Shown piece after piece: positions 55,248 to 64,000 of a stretch of 64,000 nt of DNA. A program made the translations under genes and the position numbers. The first letter of the stretch is position 1. Each line of letters starts with the position of its first letter. Below the pieces are notes generated by a model, which was given only the letters and a program-made list of their open reading frames with translations, searched no databases and was not told the DNA's origin. Source of the DNA: Lachnospiraceae bacterium (GTDB lineage: Bacteria; Bacillota; Clostridia; Lachnospirales; Lachnospiraceae); the NCBI GenBank assembly GCA_024682835.1, contig JAIKYU010000027.1, positions 62,001-126,000 on the forward strand, written 5' to 3'.

Positions 55248-57191
55248 TCAATTCCTTATGCAAAAGCCCCCCCTGATCCCTTCTCCCAGTGCCTTTACAT
55301 CCGTGACCTCCCATCGGGTGGCAGGGAAATCGTAGTAGCCGGTATAGATAAAGTCCGTGGGACAGCAGATTTCTATGCCATCGATGTCATACGTCCGAAC
55401 GGGATAGCGGTCGTAGTCCTGCTGGAGAACAGGATGCGTCTGACCCTCCGGATCCCGGCCGGGCGTCATACCGGTCAACAGTGCGACGATCACGATCATC
55501 GCGATAAACGGAATCGGCGTCTCGATCAGACGCCGCGGACGATCCGGAAGAAGCCTGAGGAGATCACAGAAGAGGCCGCCGTAGACGACAGCCAGGAAGG
55601 ACAGGAGATATCCCTCGCCGAAGCGGATCTGCGGCGTGGTAAAAAACCAGAACAGAAGGCAGGCAATCAGAACCGTTTCCGTAAACAGCCGGTGATTCCT
55701 TTCGACGCACGATACCTGATCCGGGGTCACCCTATCCGGGGTTGTGGATCGATCTGACAGAGAAGCGGAACAGACCCTTCGGGCGTTTCGGTACACGTTC
55801 AGCAGGATCTTAAGCATCACCGGGATCATGCCCGCGAGCGCCGCATACAGCAGGAGTCTGGCCAGCTTCGGCTGTCTCACGAGCCAGTCATAAATCCACC
55901 CTGTCAGGGAGGTGTCCGCCAGATTCATGTCAAAGATCATGCGGCCGTTCTGCCTGATTTCGAAGTTCTCAAACCAGCCCACACCGTCCGGCACCTGCCA
56001 GGGAAGCTGTACCAGATGCTGCGGCAGGGCGGGATATACGATCCAGCCGGACAGAATGAGGTTCCGGATCAGGAAGGGCAGAAAGATGAGAAAGGCCAGC
56101 AGGACAAATCGCAGGACGCATTTCACGCCGGGCAGCTTTCCCTCTGACAGCGGCTTTTTCCCGTTTGCAGGCTCCGTTCGGTGGTGCAGCAGCATGTCGA
56201 TCGGCTTGAGCGACAGCAGCAGAAGCGGTGCCGCCGACAGCTTCACGGTGGTGGCATAGACGGCCAGCATCGCGATCATGGCGAAGCGGATCGCGGCAGC
56301 CATATCTGTCCCCGCATCCGCCCCCTCCGGCAACGACAATTGCCTATGAACAAAATCGTTCGCCGCCGCTACCGTCATCTTCCCTTCTTCACTGCCTCGA
56401 ACGGCGCCAACGTCCATCCACAGAATCAGAACGGCAAATGCCAGCAGTAATACAAAACAGTCGGAGGACGGGGATACCAGTTCATCGTAGAGCAGCGCGA
56501 TCTGCAGTCCTGCTGCCATGCGCAGAAAATCCGAGACACGGATGGGACGGCCGGGGATCCTGTGCAACCGCCCCCTGGCCGGAATCTCCGCAAGCGGCAG
56601 GCAGAGCGTCATCAAAAGCACCGCCAGAAACCCCTGTACGGCGTGAAAGCTCTGACCTCCCAGCCAATGAAAGCTGTATAGAGCATAAAGAGAAAAACAG
56701 GAATTATTATAGGCGAAGTGACTCTGCAGATTGCCAAGCCCTTTCACAGCGCCGAAGGTCTCGATCCAGTGGATCGCCTGGGCATGATAGAGCGGCGTGT
56801 CCGTATGCCACCTTCCGCCGGAGGTTCCCAATGCAAGGAGCAATGCGAACACCACCCACAGAACAACCGGCAGCGCCTGCGGTCCGCCCTGCGCGGACGG
56901 CAGACGAAGCACGGAGAAGGCCGCATCCGCCATCCTGCGGATCCCGGCAGACAGCTCCTTCCTCCTCCCAATCACAATCCCGGCACAGCCCGCGATCATC
57001 ACCAGGTTCGCCGCAAAGCCCACGCCGCCGAACAGACTCCAGACCTCCGCATAGACCGTGCAGCCCGCAAGTCCCGCGAGCCACCAGGACGCCATACGGC
57101 GCGGCCGATACCGGAATGCAGAAAGCAGACCGTATCCGACCGCGCCGGAGGTAAATGCGATGTATAGCCAGATGAGCAGTACGGAGATCAA
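55248..57191 (-). CDS. Large multi-pass membrane protein, glycosyltransferase-like
   Basis: A 647-residue protein with about twelve or more transmembrane segments, long loops and an extracytoplasmic C-terminal tail (TFP-like end, TDFIYTGYYDFPATRWEVT). It resembles polytopic GT-C-type or LIC_10190-family proteins of unknown function. Start is TTG at 57191, with GAGGTGAG about 7-9 bases upstream. It follows araD by 97 bases. No catalytic motif can be named with confidence. Confidence 0.65.
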   Translation of the reverse strand: MISVLLIWLYIAFTSGAVGYGLLSAFRYRPRRMASWWLAGLAGCTVYAEVWSLFGGVGFAANLVMIAGCAGIVIGRRKELSAGIRRMADAAFSVLRLPSAQGGPQALPVVLWVVFALLLALGTSGGRWHTDTPLYHAQAIHWIETFGAVKGLGNLQSHFAYNNSCFSLYALYSFHWLGGQSFHAVQGFLAVLLMTLCLPLAEIPARGRLHRIPGRPIRVSDFLRMAAGLQIALLYDELVSPSSDCFVLLLAFAVLILWMDVGAVRGSEEGKMTVAAANDFVHRQLSLPEGADAGTDMAAAIRFAMIAMLAVYATTVKLSAAPLLLLSLKPIDMLLHHRTEPANGKKPLSEGKLPGVKCVLRFVLLAFLIFLPFLIRNLILSGWIVYPALPQHLVQLPWQVPDGVGWFENFEIRQNGRMIFDMNLADTSLTGWIYDWLVRQPKLARLLLYAALAGMIPVMLKILLNVYRNARRVCSASLSDRSTTPDRVTPDQVSCVERNHRLFTETVLIACLLFWFFTTPQIRFGEGYLLSFLAVVYGGLFCDLLRLLPDRPRRLIETPIPFIAMIVIVALLTGMTPGRDPEGQTHPVLQQDYDRYPVRTYDIDGIEICCPTDFIYTGYYDFPATRWEVTDVKALGEGIRGGFCIRN

Positions 57192-57288
57192 ATCTATCTC
57201 ACCTCAAGGGAGAGCTGTGTCGGCAGAAAGCTTTATTGACATACAGTAGTTGCCGGGCGATGACAGACAGCAGGAAATACGTGTCAAT

Positions 57289-57984
57289 TCAGTTCTGCCC
57301 GTAGTAGGCGTTGGCTCCGTGCTTGCGGAAGTAGTGTTTGTCCTGCAGCTCCTGCGGCGCAGGCTCGATGTCACGATTGATGACCTCCGCCCGGTAGGCC
57401 ATCTTGGCGACCTCTTCCATGACGACCGCATTGTGGACCGCCTCGTGCGCATCCTTCCCCCAGGAGAAGACGCCGTGGTTCTTGCACAGCGTCCCGGGAA
57501 CCGCCGTGACATCCTTATCCATGCGCCTGAATTCATTGACGATCAGATGTCCGGTATTCGCCTCATAGGCCTCCTCGATCTCCTCTTTGGTGAGACACCG
57601 AAGGCACGGGATCGGGCCATAAAAATAGTCCGCGTGCGTCGTGCCGTAGCACGGAATGTCGCGGCCGGCCTGCGCCCAGCTCGTCGCGTAGGAGCTGTGG
57701 GTATGCACGACGCCGCCGATCTCCGGGAATGCCTTATACAGCTCCAGATGGGTCGGCGTGTCGGAGGACGGCTTGTACTTCCCCTCGACCCGGTTGCCAG
57801 ACAGATCCATCACCACCATATCCTCGGGACTCATCCCGTCATAATCCACCCCGGAGGGCTTGATGACAAAGAGACCCGATGCGCGGTCAATGGCGCTCAC
57901 ATTGCCCCAGGTAAAGGTGACCAGACCGTACTTCGGCAGGAGGAGATTCGCTTCACAGACCTCTTTCTTCAGTTCTTCCAACAT
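57289..57984 (-). CDS. araD: L-ribulose-5-phosphate 4-epimerase
   Basis: A 231-residue class II aldolase-fold epimerase with zinc ligands in [19 protein letters not shown] and the H in [11 protein letters not shown] region, plus [10 protein letters not shown]. Converts L-ribulose-5-phosphate to D-xylulose-5-phosphate. It follows the kinase gene by 83 bases, as in arabinose operons, but araA is absent here. Confidence 0.94.
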   Translation of the reverse strand: MLEELKKEVCEANLLLPKYGLVTFTWGNVSAIDRASGLFVIKPSGVDYDGMSPEDMVVMDLSGNRVEGKYKPSSDTPTHLELYKAFPEIGGVVHTHSSYATSWAQAGRDIPCYGTTHADYFYGPIPCLRCLTKEEIEEAYEANTGHLIVNEFRRMDKDVTAVPGTLCKNHGVFSWGKDAHEAVHNAVVMEEVAKMAYRAEVINRDIEPAPQELQDKHYFRKHGANAYYGQN

Positions 57985-58067
57985 AGTACTTTCTCTCCTT
58001 AATGAGTGATATTCTGTTCCGCATTTCCATACGTATCAGAACAATATCCGCATTCCGCGGAGATCTC

Positions 58068-59663
58068 TTACTTTAGCGAATCCACGGCCGCCCGCTCGAT
58101 CGCATAGCCCGCGCGGTAATCCTCGAGGAACCTGTCAAACCCGGCGACATCCGCCGCATCCGGTTTGCAGGCCTCCGTTTTACCGTCGGCAAAGACCTTG
58201 TTGTTCAGATAATCGCCAAGGCTCTCCCCGTCCGTTTTATTCAGCATATACGCGGCAAGAAGCGCCTGCCCCCAGGGGCCTCCCTCGCCGGCCGTCTCCA
58301 TGAGACGGATCTCCGTGTCGAGCGCCGCCGCCATCACACGGTCTCCCGCGCCGCGTACCTTAAAGAAGCCGCCGGCTCCGTAGAAGAAATCCGCCGCGAC
58401 TCCTTCCTCCTTGCGCAGAATATCATTGCCGACCTTGAGGGCACCCAGCGCGGTGTATAGATGTGTCCGGACGAAATTCGCCAGTGTCATCTTCGCATCG
58501 GGCCTGCGCACGAAGAGCGGACGGCCCTCGGTAAAGCCTGTGATGGATTCACCAGAAAAATAGTTGTAGGCCAGCAGCCCGCCGCAGTCAGCGTCGCCCT
58601 TCATTGCGTTGAGATACAGCTTTCCGTACAGCTCATCCGCGGACGGCGTCTCGCCGAACAGTCCCAGCGTCTCCCTGAACAGATTCACCCAGGCATTCAG
58701 ATCGGAGGTACAGTTGTTGCAGTGCACCATCGCGACCTCGGCGCCATCCGGCGTCGTTACGACGTCGATCTCCGGATGCACGGATTTTAACGGCTTCTCC
58801 AAAACCACCATGGAAAAGACGCTGGTGCCGGCGGAGATGTTGCCGGTCCGCTGCGCCACGGAATTGGTGGCCGCCATGCCGGTTCCGGCATCGCCCTCCG
58901 GCGGGCAGAGCGGAATTCCGGCCTGCAGTGTGCCCGTGGGATCGAGCTTTTTTGCCCCCTCTGCGGTCAGTGTCCCCGCGGAAGCGCCGGCCGGCAGTGC
59001 CTTCGGCAGAAGCTCCAGAAGCTTGAAGCCGTGCGCCTGTACCTCCGGCAGCGCATCGAATTTCTCCATCATCCCTTTGTTATAATCCTTCGTGGCAGGA
59101 TCGATCGGAAACATGCCCGAAGCGTCGTCCAGCCCAAGCACCCGCTCGCCGGTGAGCTGCCAGTGGATATAGCCGGCAAGAGTCGTAAAGCTATTGATCT
59201 GCGGGACATGCGGCTCCTTGTTGAGGATCGCCTGATAGAGATGGGAAATGCTCCAGCGCTCGGGTACATTGAAGCCGAACAGACCGGTCAGCTTCTTCGC
59301 CGCCTCCCCGGTGATCGTGTTGCGCCAGGTGCGGAAGGGCACCAGCAGCTCTCCCTTCTCATCAAAAGCCATATAACCGTGCATCATGGCGGAGATGCCC
59401 ATGGCGGCGACCTTTTCCAGCTTCACACCGTATTGTTTCTCTACATCCGCCGCAAGACGCGCATAGCAGTCGGTAAGACCGCCCCAGATATCGTCCAGCG
59501 TGTAGGTCCAGATCCCATTGTCCAGACGATTCTCCCAGTCGTGCGCCCCCTGTGCGACGGGTCTGTGCTCCTCATCAATGAGCACCGCCTTGATGCGGGT
59601 CGATCCGAATTCGATCCCGAGGATCGCCTTGCCGGCTGCAATCAATGCCTTTGCATCTGCCAT
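58068..59663 (-). CDS. araB: FGGY-family carbohydrate kinase, likely L-ribulokinase
   Basis: A 531-residue FGGY kinase with the N-terminal phosphate loop ([16 protein letters not shown]), [12 protein letters not shown], the [14 protein letters not shown] motif and the closing [16 protein letters not shown]. It pairs with araD, so L-ribulose is the likely substrate, but xylulose or another pentulose is possible. ATG 59663 has GGAGAGAACC upstream; frames beyond it lie in the terminator. Confidence 0.82.
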   Translation of the reverse strand: MADAKALIAAGKAILGIEFGSTRIKAVLIDEEHRPVAQGAHDWENRLDNGIWTYTLDDIWGGLTDCYARLAADVEKQYGVKLEKVAAMGISAMMHGYMAFDEKGELLVPFRTWRNTITGEAAKKLTGLFGFNVPERWSISHLYQAILNKEPHVPQINSFTTLAGYIHWQLTGERVLGLDDASGMFPIDPATKDYNKGMMEKFDALPEVQAHGFKLLELLPKALPAGASAGTLTAEGAKKLDPTGTLQAGIPLCPPEGDAGTGMAATNSVAQRTGNISAGTSVFSMVVLEKPLKSVHPEIDVVTTPDGAEVAMVHCNNCTSDLNAWVNLFRETLGLFGETPSADELYGKLYLNAMKGDADCGGLLAYNYFSGESITGFTEGRPLFVRRPDAKMTLANFVRTHLYTALGALKVGNDILRKEEGVAADFFYGAGGFFKVRGAGDRVMAAALDTEIRLMETAGEGGPWGQALLAAYMLNKTDGESLGDYLNNKVFADGKTEACKPDAADVAGFDRFLEDYRAGYAIERAAVDSLK

Positions 59664-59682
59664 GGTTCTCTCCTTTCTTTTG

Positions 59683-59716
59683 AAAAAGGCCGCCACAGTA
59701 TTCACCGTGACGGCCT
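59683..59716 (-). terminator. Intrinsic terminator after pckA
   Basis: AGGCCGTCAC (59716-59707) pairs with GTGGCGGCCT (59696-59687), loop about 10 bases, followed by TTTTT on the minus strand. It separates pckA from the kinase gene. Confidence 0.8.
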
Positions 59717-59758
59717 CTTATTCATTTATCAGAGTTGAAGTTCCGCCAGGTCTTCAGG

Positions 59759-61372
59759 TCACAGCTGCGGTCCTGCCGCGACGAGCGCCTTGCCCGCCTC
59801 GTTGCCCTCATACTTCTTGAAGTTCTTGATGAAGCGGCCGGCCAGATCCTTTGCCTTCTCATCCCACTCGGAAGCATTGGCATAGGTGTCTCTGGGATCG
59901 AGGATCGCGGGATCCACACCCGGAAGCTCCGTAGGAACCTCAAAATCGAAGATCGGGATCTTCTTGGTGGGTGCCTTGCCGACATCGCCGTTTAAGATCG
60001 CATCGATGATACCGCGGGTATCCTTGATGGAGATGCGCTTGCCCGTGCCGTTCCAGCCGGTGTTGACAAGATATGCCTTCGCACCGGACTTCTGCATGCG
60101 CTTCACCAGCTCCTGGCCGTACTTGGTCGGATGCAGCTCCAGGAAGGCCTGTCCGAAGCAAGCGGAGAAGGTGGGTGTGGGCTCGGTGATGCCGCGCTCC
60201 GTGCCGGCAAGCTTTGCCGTGAAGCCGGACAGGAAGTAGTACTGGGTCTGCTCCGGGGTCAGGATCGAAACCGGAGGAAGAACGCCGAAGGCATCCGCCG
60301 ACAGGAAGATCACGTTGTCCGCCTGCGGGCCGGCCGATACGGGGTTCACATTCAGCACGATGTTCTTGATGTGGTCGATCGGATAGGATACACGGGTGTT
60401 TTCCGTGACGGACTTGTCCGCGAAATCGATCTTGCCGGCGCCATCGACCGTGACGTTCTCAAGCAGCGCGTTGCGCTTGATGGCGTTGTAGATGTCGGGC
60501 TCAGATTCCTTGTCCAGATTGATGACCTTGGCATAGCAGCCGCCCTCGAAGTTGAACACGCCGTTGTCGTCCCAGCCGTGCTCGTCGTCGCCGATAAGGA
60601 GACGCTTGGGATCCGTGGAAAGGGTGGTCTTGCCGGTGCCGGAGAGGCCGAAGAAGATGGCCGTGTTCTTGCCTTCCATGTTGGTATTGGCGGAGCAGTG
60701 CATTGCAGCAATGCCCTTCAGCGGCAGGTAGTAATTCATCATGGAGAACATACCCTTCTTCATCTCGCCGCCGTACCAGGTGTTGATGATGACCGACTCG
60801 CGGCTCGTGATGTTGAACGCCACGCAGGTTTCGGAGCGAAGACCCAGCTCCTTGAAGTTCTCAACCTTCGCCTTGGAAGCATTATAGATAACGAAATCGG
60901 GCTCAAAGCTCGCAAGTTCCTCATCCGTCGGCTGAATGAACATGTTCTTGATGAAATGAGCCTGCCAGGCCACTTCCATGATGAAACGAACCGCCATGCG
61001 GGTGTCCTTGTTGGCGCCGCAGAAAGCATCGACCACAAAGAGACGCTTGCCGGAGAGCTCCTTCTTCGCAAGCTCCTTGACCTTGCCCCACACTTCCTCA
61101 CTCATCTCGTGGTTGTCATTCGGGTACTCCTCGGTGGTCCACCAGACGGTGTCCTTGGAATTCTCATCCATGACGATATATTTGTCCTTAGGGGAACGGC
61201 CGGTGAACTCACCGGTCATAACATTGACCGCATCCAGCTCAGTCATAACGCCCTTGTCAAAGCCCGTGAGTTCCGGCTTCATCTCCTCCTCATACAGGAA
61301 CTCATAGGAAGGATTGTGGATGATCTCCGTCGCGCCGGTGATGCCGTACTTACTAAGATCTAACGCTGCCAT
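59759..61372 (-). CDS. pckA: Phosphoenolpyruvate carboxykinase (ATP)
   Basis: A 537-residue PEPCK-ATP with the kinase-1a P-loop [14 protein letters not shown], kinase-2 region [20 protein letters not shown] and active-site [14 protein letters not shown]. In anaerobes it often runs toward oxaloacetate, making ATP from PEP and CO2 during fermentation. Its own promoter and a terminator make it a single-gene unit. Confidence 0.97.
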   Translation of the reverse strand: MAALDLSKYGITGATEIIHNPSYEFLYEEEMKPELTGFDKGVMTELDAVNVMTGEFTGRSPKDKYIVMDENSKDTVWWTTEEYPNDNHEMSEEVWGKVKELAKKELSGKRLFVVDAFCGANKDTRMAVRFIMEVAWQAHFIKNMFIQPTDEELASFEPDFVIYNASKAKVENFKELGLRSETCVAFNITSRESVIINTWYGGEMKKGMFSMMNYYLPLKGIAAMHCSANTNMEGKNTAIFFGLSGTGKTTLSTDPKRLLIGDDEHGWDDNGVFNFEGGCYAKVINLDKESEPDIYNAIKRNALLENVTVDGAGKIDFADKSVTENTRVSYPIDHIKNIVLNVNPVSAGPQADNVIFLSADAFGVLPPVSILTPEQTQYYFLSGFTAKLAGTERGITEPTPTFSACFGQAFLELHPTKYGQELVKRMQKSGAKAYLVNTGWNGTGKRISIKDTRGIIDAILNGDVGKAPTKKIPIFDFEVPTELPGVDPAILDPRDTYANASEWDEKAKDLAGRFIKNFKKYEGNEAGKALVAAGPQL

Positions 61373-61421
61373 TTCTGTAACCTCATCTTTCTGAAAAACG
61401 GTTGTTAACTACCAATCGATA

Positions 61422-61450
61422 ATTATAGTACAAAAGCAGGCTTCGTACAA
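61422..61450 (-). promoter_or_regulatory. Promoter of pckA
   Basis: On the minus strand TTGTAC (61450-61445), 17 bases and TATAAT (61427-61422), about 50 bases before the pckA ATG. Strong match. Confidence 0.8.
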
Positions 61451-61462
61451 TGGCTTTCTCTT

Positions 61463-64000
61463 TTATTTTTTGTACTTTGCCTTTCCGGTGTACTTATCGA
61501 ACGTCATCTTGACCTTCTGGTGACTCGCGCTGTCAAAGACGGTCACGTCTCCGGTCTTCATGACGCCCTTCTCAAAGGTGTACACCGTGACCGTCTTTCC
61601 GTCTTCGCCCACGCGCTCAAAGGTGCCGTTGATCAGCTTATCGTCCGTATCCTTCCAGACAACGCTCTGCTTTCCGTTGTAGCCCACCTCGCAGATCGCA
61701 CGGAGCGGATCGCCCGTCACGGTGTTGCGGAAATCGGCCAGGGTCTCATCCTCATAGGTGTCCGTCCGGATGATCATGCCCGATTCGCATGCCGAAATCT
61801 TTTCGCTGTGCAGCGGATGCCCGTTCACCGCGTAATACCAGCTGTTGTCATCAAAGAACCAGCCGGTCGCCGGATACCCGTTCTCATCAATAAACGTCAT
61901 CCGGTTGTTCACCGTCACCTTCTTTGAAAACTGTACCTCTCCCTGCTTATTGACAAAGAACGCCCGGAGCGATCCGTTCTCATCAAGGCAGTACATCTCC
62001 TCCACATCCGCCACGGACGCAAGCGCCACACCGTCCTCGTCCTGATAGTAGTACTTGCCGTCCACCTTGATAAACGGCCGTTTATTCGTCTGCTTATCCG
62101 TCAGGTTCTGCGTCTGTGTGACCGACAGCTTTCCGCTTGACGCGATATAGTACCGGTATCTCCTCATGGTGTTCGGATTCTGGTAGCTGTACCACCCGGT
62201 GGCAATTCCGCCGCCGGCCCCGATGATGTACTGTTCGCCGTCTCCGAGCGTGACGACGGCATTCTTCAGCACCTTGCCCTGATCATCCATGAAGCCTGTG
62301 ATATACCCGGTCTTCTTTTCGAGCTTAAACAGCAGATTCCCGGTGGCCACATGCTCGCCCACACGCTGAACCGTGGCGTTGACCGTCTTCTGCATGATAC
62401 CGTCCTCATCGAAGTAGGCCCACTTCTTGGCAGCCACCTTGTAAAAGCCGCTTCTTGCGCGAATGCCCGTGCCGGCCAGATACAGGCTGGTGGTATCCTT
62501 GACCTTCACCAGTCCCGTCACGATCTTGCCGTTATTCTTCACACGGTATTCCTCTCCGTCCACCGCGCGCACGGTACCCTCGGTGATGGAGGTCTGCGCC
62601 CCGCCGATTCCCTGGTGATAGACCATATTGCCGATCCGGACATAGCAGTCCTCGTAGCAGATTCCGTTCTCGTCAAAGATATAGAAGCTGCCGTTTACCT
62701 TTTTGCGCCCGACAAGCGCCTTTCCGACGTTGTTGTAATACCGTTTCCCGCTCCCGTCATCTACCCAGGCATTCTCCTTGCGGGCATCGCCGTCCGCGGG
62801 ATCGAAATAGTATATCGCCTTGTTGAAGGTTTTTACCTGCAGACCGGACATCTTCTCCCCGTCGGCCGTGTAGTAATAGGTTTTCTTACTCCCTTCATTG
62901 ACCGTCACCCAGCCGGTCTTAACCGTGCCCGCCTTGGTGACGTAGTAATCCTTTGTCGCGGGATCATTCCAGCCGGCGCTGCTCCTGGTGGCCACCGCGC
63001 CGTCCGCATCCAGGAGATACAGCGTCTTGCCGACGCGGATCAGCCTGTCAGAAAACTTTTTCCCGTTCTGCGTGTTGAAGAAGAAGGTCTTTTTCACGCC
63101 GCCCACGGTGATGGTCTGTCTTCCGCAGAGCGGAATTCCCGCAGCACCCGTATAGAATTCGGCTCCGGTCGGCAGATCGGACGGGCCGACCCCGGGAACG
63201 CCCCACTTCTTCACCAGCAGCATGCCGTTCGTATCCAGGTAGTACTTTTTACCGCTGATTTCCATCAGTGCTGCCGTTCCGGTGGGCTTTTTCAGCGTGG
63301 CATCCGGGTTGAAGTAGTATTTCTGCCCTGCGATCTTCCGCCATCCGGTGACCATGGTGCCCTTGACGATGTAAAAGCGCTCCGTCTGCGCACGGTTTTC
63401 CGCCCATACCTGATCCAGCACGTTCTTGTTCTCGTCCGTCCACTTCCGGTAGGTCTTCGTATCTGACTTTTCCAGATGGTAATAGATCGGCGTCGCGCCG
63501 CCCTCGAGGTAGAAGCCGGCCGTGTCATCGGTGTCCACCGCCGCCATGCGCTTCATGCCGGTGAAGAAATAAGGCACCTTGTCAACGGTTTTTGCGCCCA
63601 GCACCGGCAGACAGTCCGCGCCGAAGTACCAGGTTCCCTCATTCGTTTTGACCAGTCTGTTGTGTGCCAGCTCGCCCGCCGCATCGACAACGTAGAAGGC
63701 GTTTTCTCCCGCGATCACGTTAACCTCATCAATCGGGCAGTTCTTATACAGATTGTATGTCCCGTCCGCATTGATGATGAGCCATCCCGGTCCGCCGGTC
63801 ACCTTGCCCCTGGCGGAATTATAGTAGAATTTGCCGCCATCCTTGATCAGCGGATACTTCTTCGCATCGCCTCCGCTGATGGTGGTGGTGGGCGCCCTGA
63901 GCCCCGTGCCCTTATCGTACCAGAAGACGCCGCCGCTCTCTTCCTTCACCCAGCCGGTCAGCATCTTTCCGGGTGTCTTGGTGTTGGCCGTGTTGTCAAA
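61463..64000 (-). CDS. Secreted protein with many cell-wall/glucan-binding repeats (5' part missing)
   Basis: About 845 residues are visible; the reading frame continues off the right edge, so the start and signal peptide are missing. The whole visible part consists of about 20-residue units of the type G-W-x-x-x-x-G-x-x-Y-Y-F/Y (for example GWVKEESGGVFWYDKGTGL, GWRKIAGQKYYFNPDA, GWVTVNEGSKKTYYYTADG), the choline/glucan-binding repeat fold. Such repeats bind cell-wall teichoic acids or glucans. The enzyme or adhesin domain would be upstream. It ends about 90 bases before pckA, with no clear terminator. Confidence 0.88.
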   Translation of the reverse strand, partial: FDNTANTKTPGKMLTGWVKEESGGVFWYDKGTGLRAPTTTISGGDAKKYPLIKDGGKFYYNSARGKVTGGPGWLIINADGTYNLYKNCPIDEVNVIAGENAFYVVDAAGELAHNRLVKTNEGTWYFGADCLPVLGAKTVDKVPYFFTGMKRMAAVDTDDTAGFYLEGGATPIYYHLEKSDTKTYRKWTDENKNVLDQVWAENRAQTERFYIVKGTMVTGWRKIAGQKYYFNPDATLKKPTGTAALMEISGKKYYLDTNGMLLVKKWGVPGVGPSDLPTGAEFYTGAAGIPLCGRQTITVGGVKKTFFFNTQNGKKFSDRLIRVGKTLYLLDADGAVATRSSAGWNDPATKDYYVTKAGTVKTGWVTVNEGSKKTYYYTADGEKMSGLQVKTFNKAIYYFDPADGDARKENAWVDDGSGKRYYNNVGKALVGRKKVNGSFYIFDENGICYEDCYVRIGNMVYHQGIGGAQTSITEGTVRAVDGEEYRVKNNGKIVTGLVKVKDTTSLYLAGTGIRARSGFYKVAAKKWAYFDEDGIMQKTVNATVQRVGEHVATGNLLFKLEKKTGYITGFMDDQGKVLKNAVVTLGDGEQYIIGAGGGIATGWYSYQNPNTMRRYRYYIASSGKLSVTQTQNLTDKQTNKRPFIKVDGKYYYQDEDGVALASVADVEEMYCLDENGSLRAFFVNKQGEVQFSKKVTVNNRMTFIDENGYPATGWFFDDNSWYYAVNGHPLHSEKISACESGMIIRTDTYEDETLADFRNTVTGDPLRAICEVGYNGKQSVVWKDTDDKLINGTFERVGEDGKTVTVYTFEKGVMKTGDVTVFDSASHQKVKMTFDKYTGKAKYKK

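Noticed and set aside
60131..61363. 410-codon plus-strand frame opposite pckA
   Set aside because: Shadow of pckA, with no start signals or motifs.

Overview
The window looks like a chromosomal piece of a Gram-positive, motile, anaerobic Firmicute of the class Clostridia, most like the Lachnospiraceae-type lineages. The evidence is the mbl-flhO-flhP gene order, a SufCBDSU iron-sulfur operon, an A/V-type rotary ATPase with sodium ligands, a transketolase split into two genes, ATP-dependent PEP carboxykinase, strong AGGAGG ribosome binding sites and GC-rich coding DNA with AT-rich promoters. The genus cannot be set from the sequence alone. Almost all genes lie on the minus strand. The exceptions are uvrA, an amino-acid ABC transporter, an Rrf2 regulator and the SRP RNA.

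Layout. 1-2.4 kb: flhP (cut by the window edge), flhO and mbl. 2.7-5.1 kb: a secreted leucine-rich-repeat protein, divergent from uvrA, which has a clear LexA/SOS box. 8.2-10.8 kb: a two-gene unit with its own promoter, in which a radical SAM/SPASM enzyme is translationally coupled to a membrane protein ending in a Cys-Ala repeat tail. This is the best candidate in the window for an undescribed maturation system. 10.9-20.5 kb: a surface/polyphosphate module made of two beta-helix carbohydrate-binding-domain proteins (one secreted and collagen-like, one a lipoprotein), a DUF4956 membrane protein, a VTC-type polymerase and a two-component system. It is joined through a TetR regulator to the sufCBDSU operon at 21-26 kb by a chain of overlapping or closely spaced genes.

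26.2-35.6 kb: tRNA-Arg(CCU), then a complete V-type ATPase operon (subunits H/G-I-K-E-C-F-A-B-D) that ends in a stand-alone receiver protein. 35.8-38 kb: polar amino-acid ABC transporter. 38-40.4 kb: pncB, an orphan hypA and tadA. 40.4-41 kb: an IscR-like Rrf2 regulator, apparently on a leaderless mRNA, followed by SRP RNA. 41-44.6 kb: UDP-sugar genes (UDPGP-family pyrophosphorylase, galE), a small conserved protein and a PucR/CdaR-type regulator. 44.6-45 kb: an intergenic region rich in inverted repeats. 45-46.1 kb: an orphan MsmX/UgpC-type sugar ABC ATPase.

46.3-55.1 kb: a long run of genes covering split transketolase, rpe, map (SEC-C type), metG, an alpha/beta hydrolase, a GNAT acetyltransferase, a DUF624 protein and a diguanylate cyclase. 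55.2-61.4 kb: a large multi-pass membrane protein, araD, an FGGY ribulokinase-like kinase and pckA. 61.5 kb to the end: a large secreted protein made of cell-wall/glucan-binding repeats, cut by the window edge.

Taken together, the ribulose-phosphate enzymes (kinase, AraD, Rpe, split transketolase) form a pentose-use path feeding glycolysis, pckA links to the C4 node, and UDP-sugar and cell-surface genes account for much of the rest. No insertion sequence, integrase, CRISPR array or prophage gene was seen.
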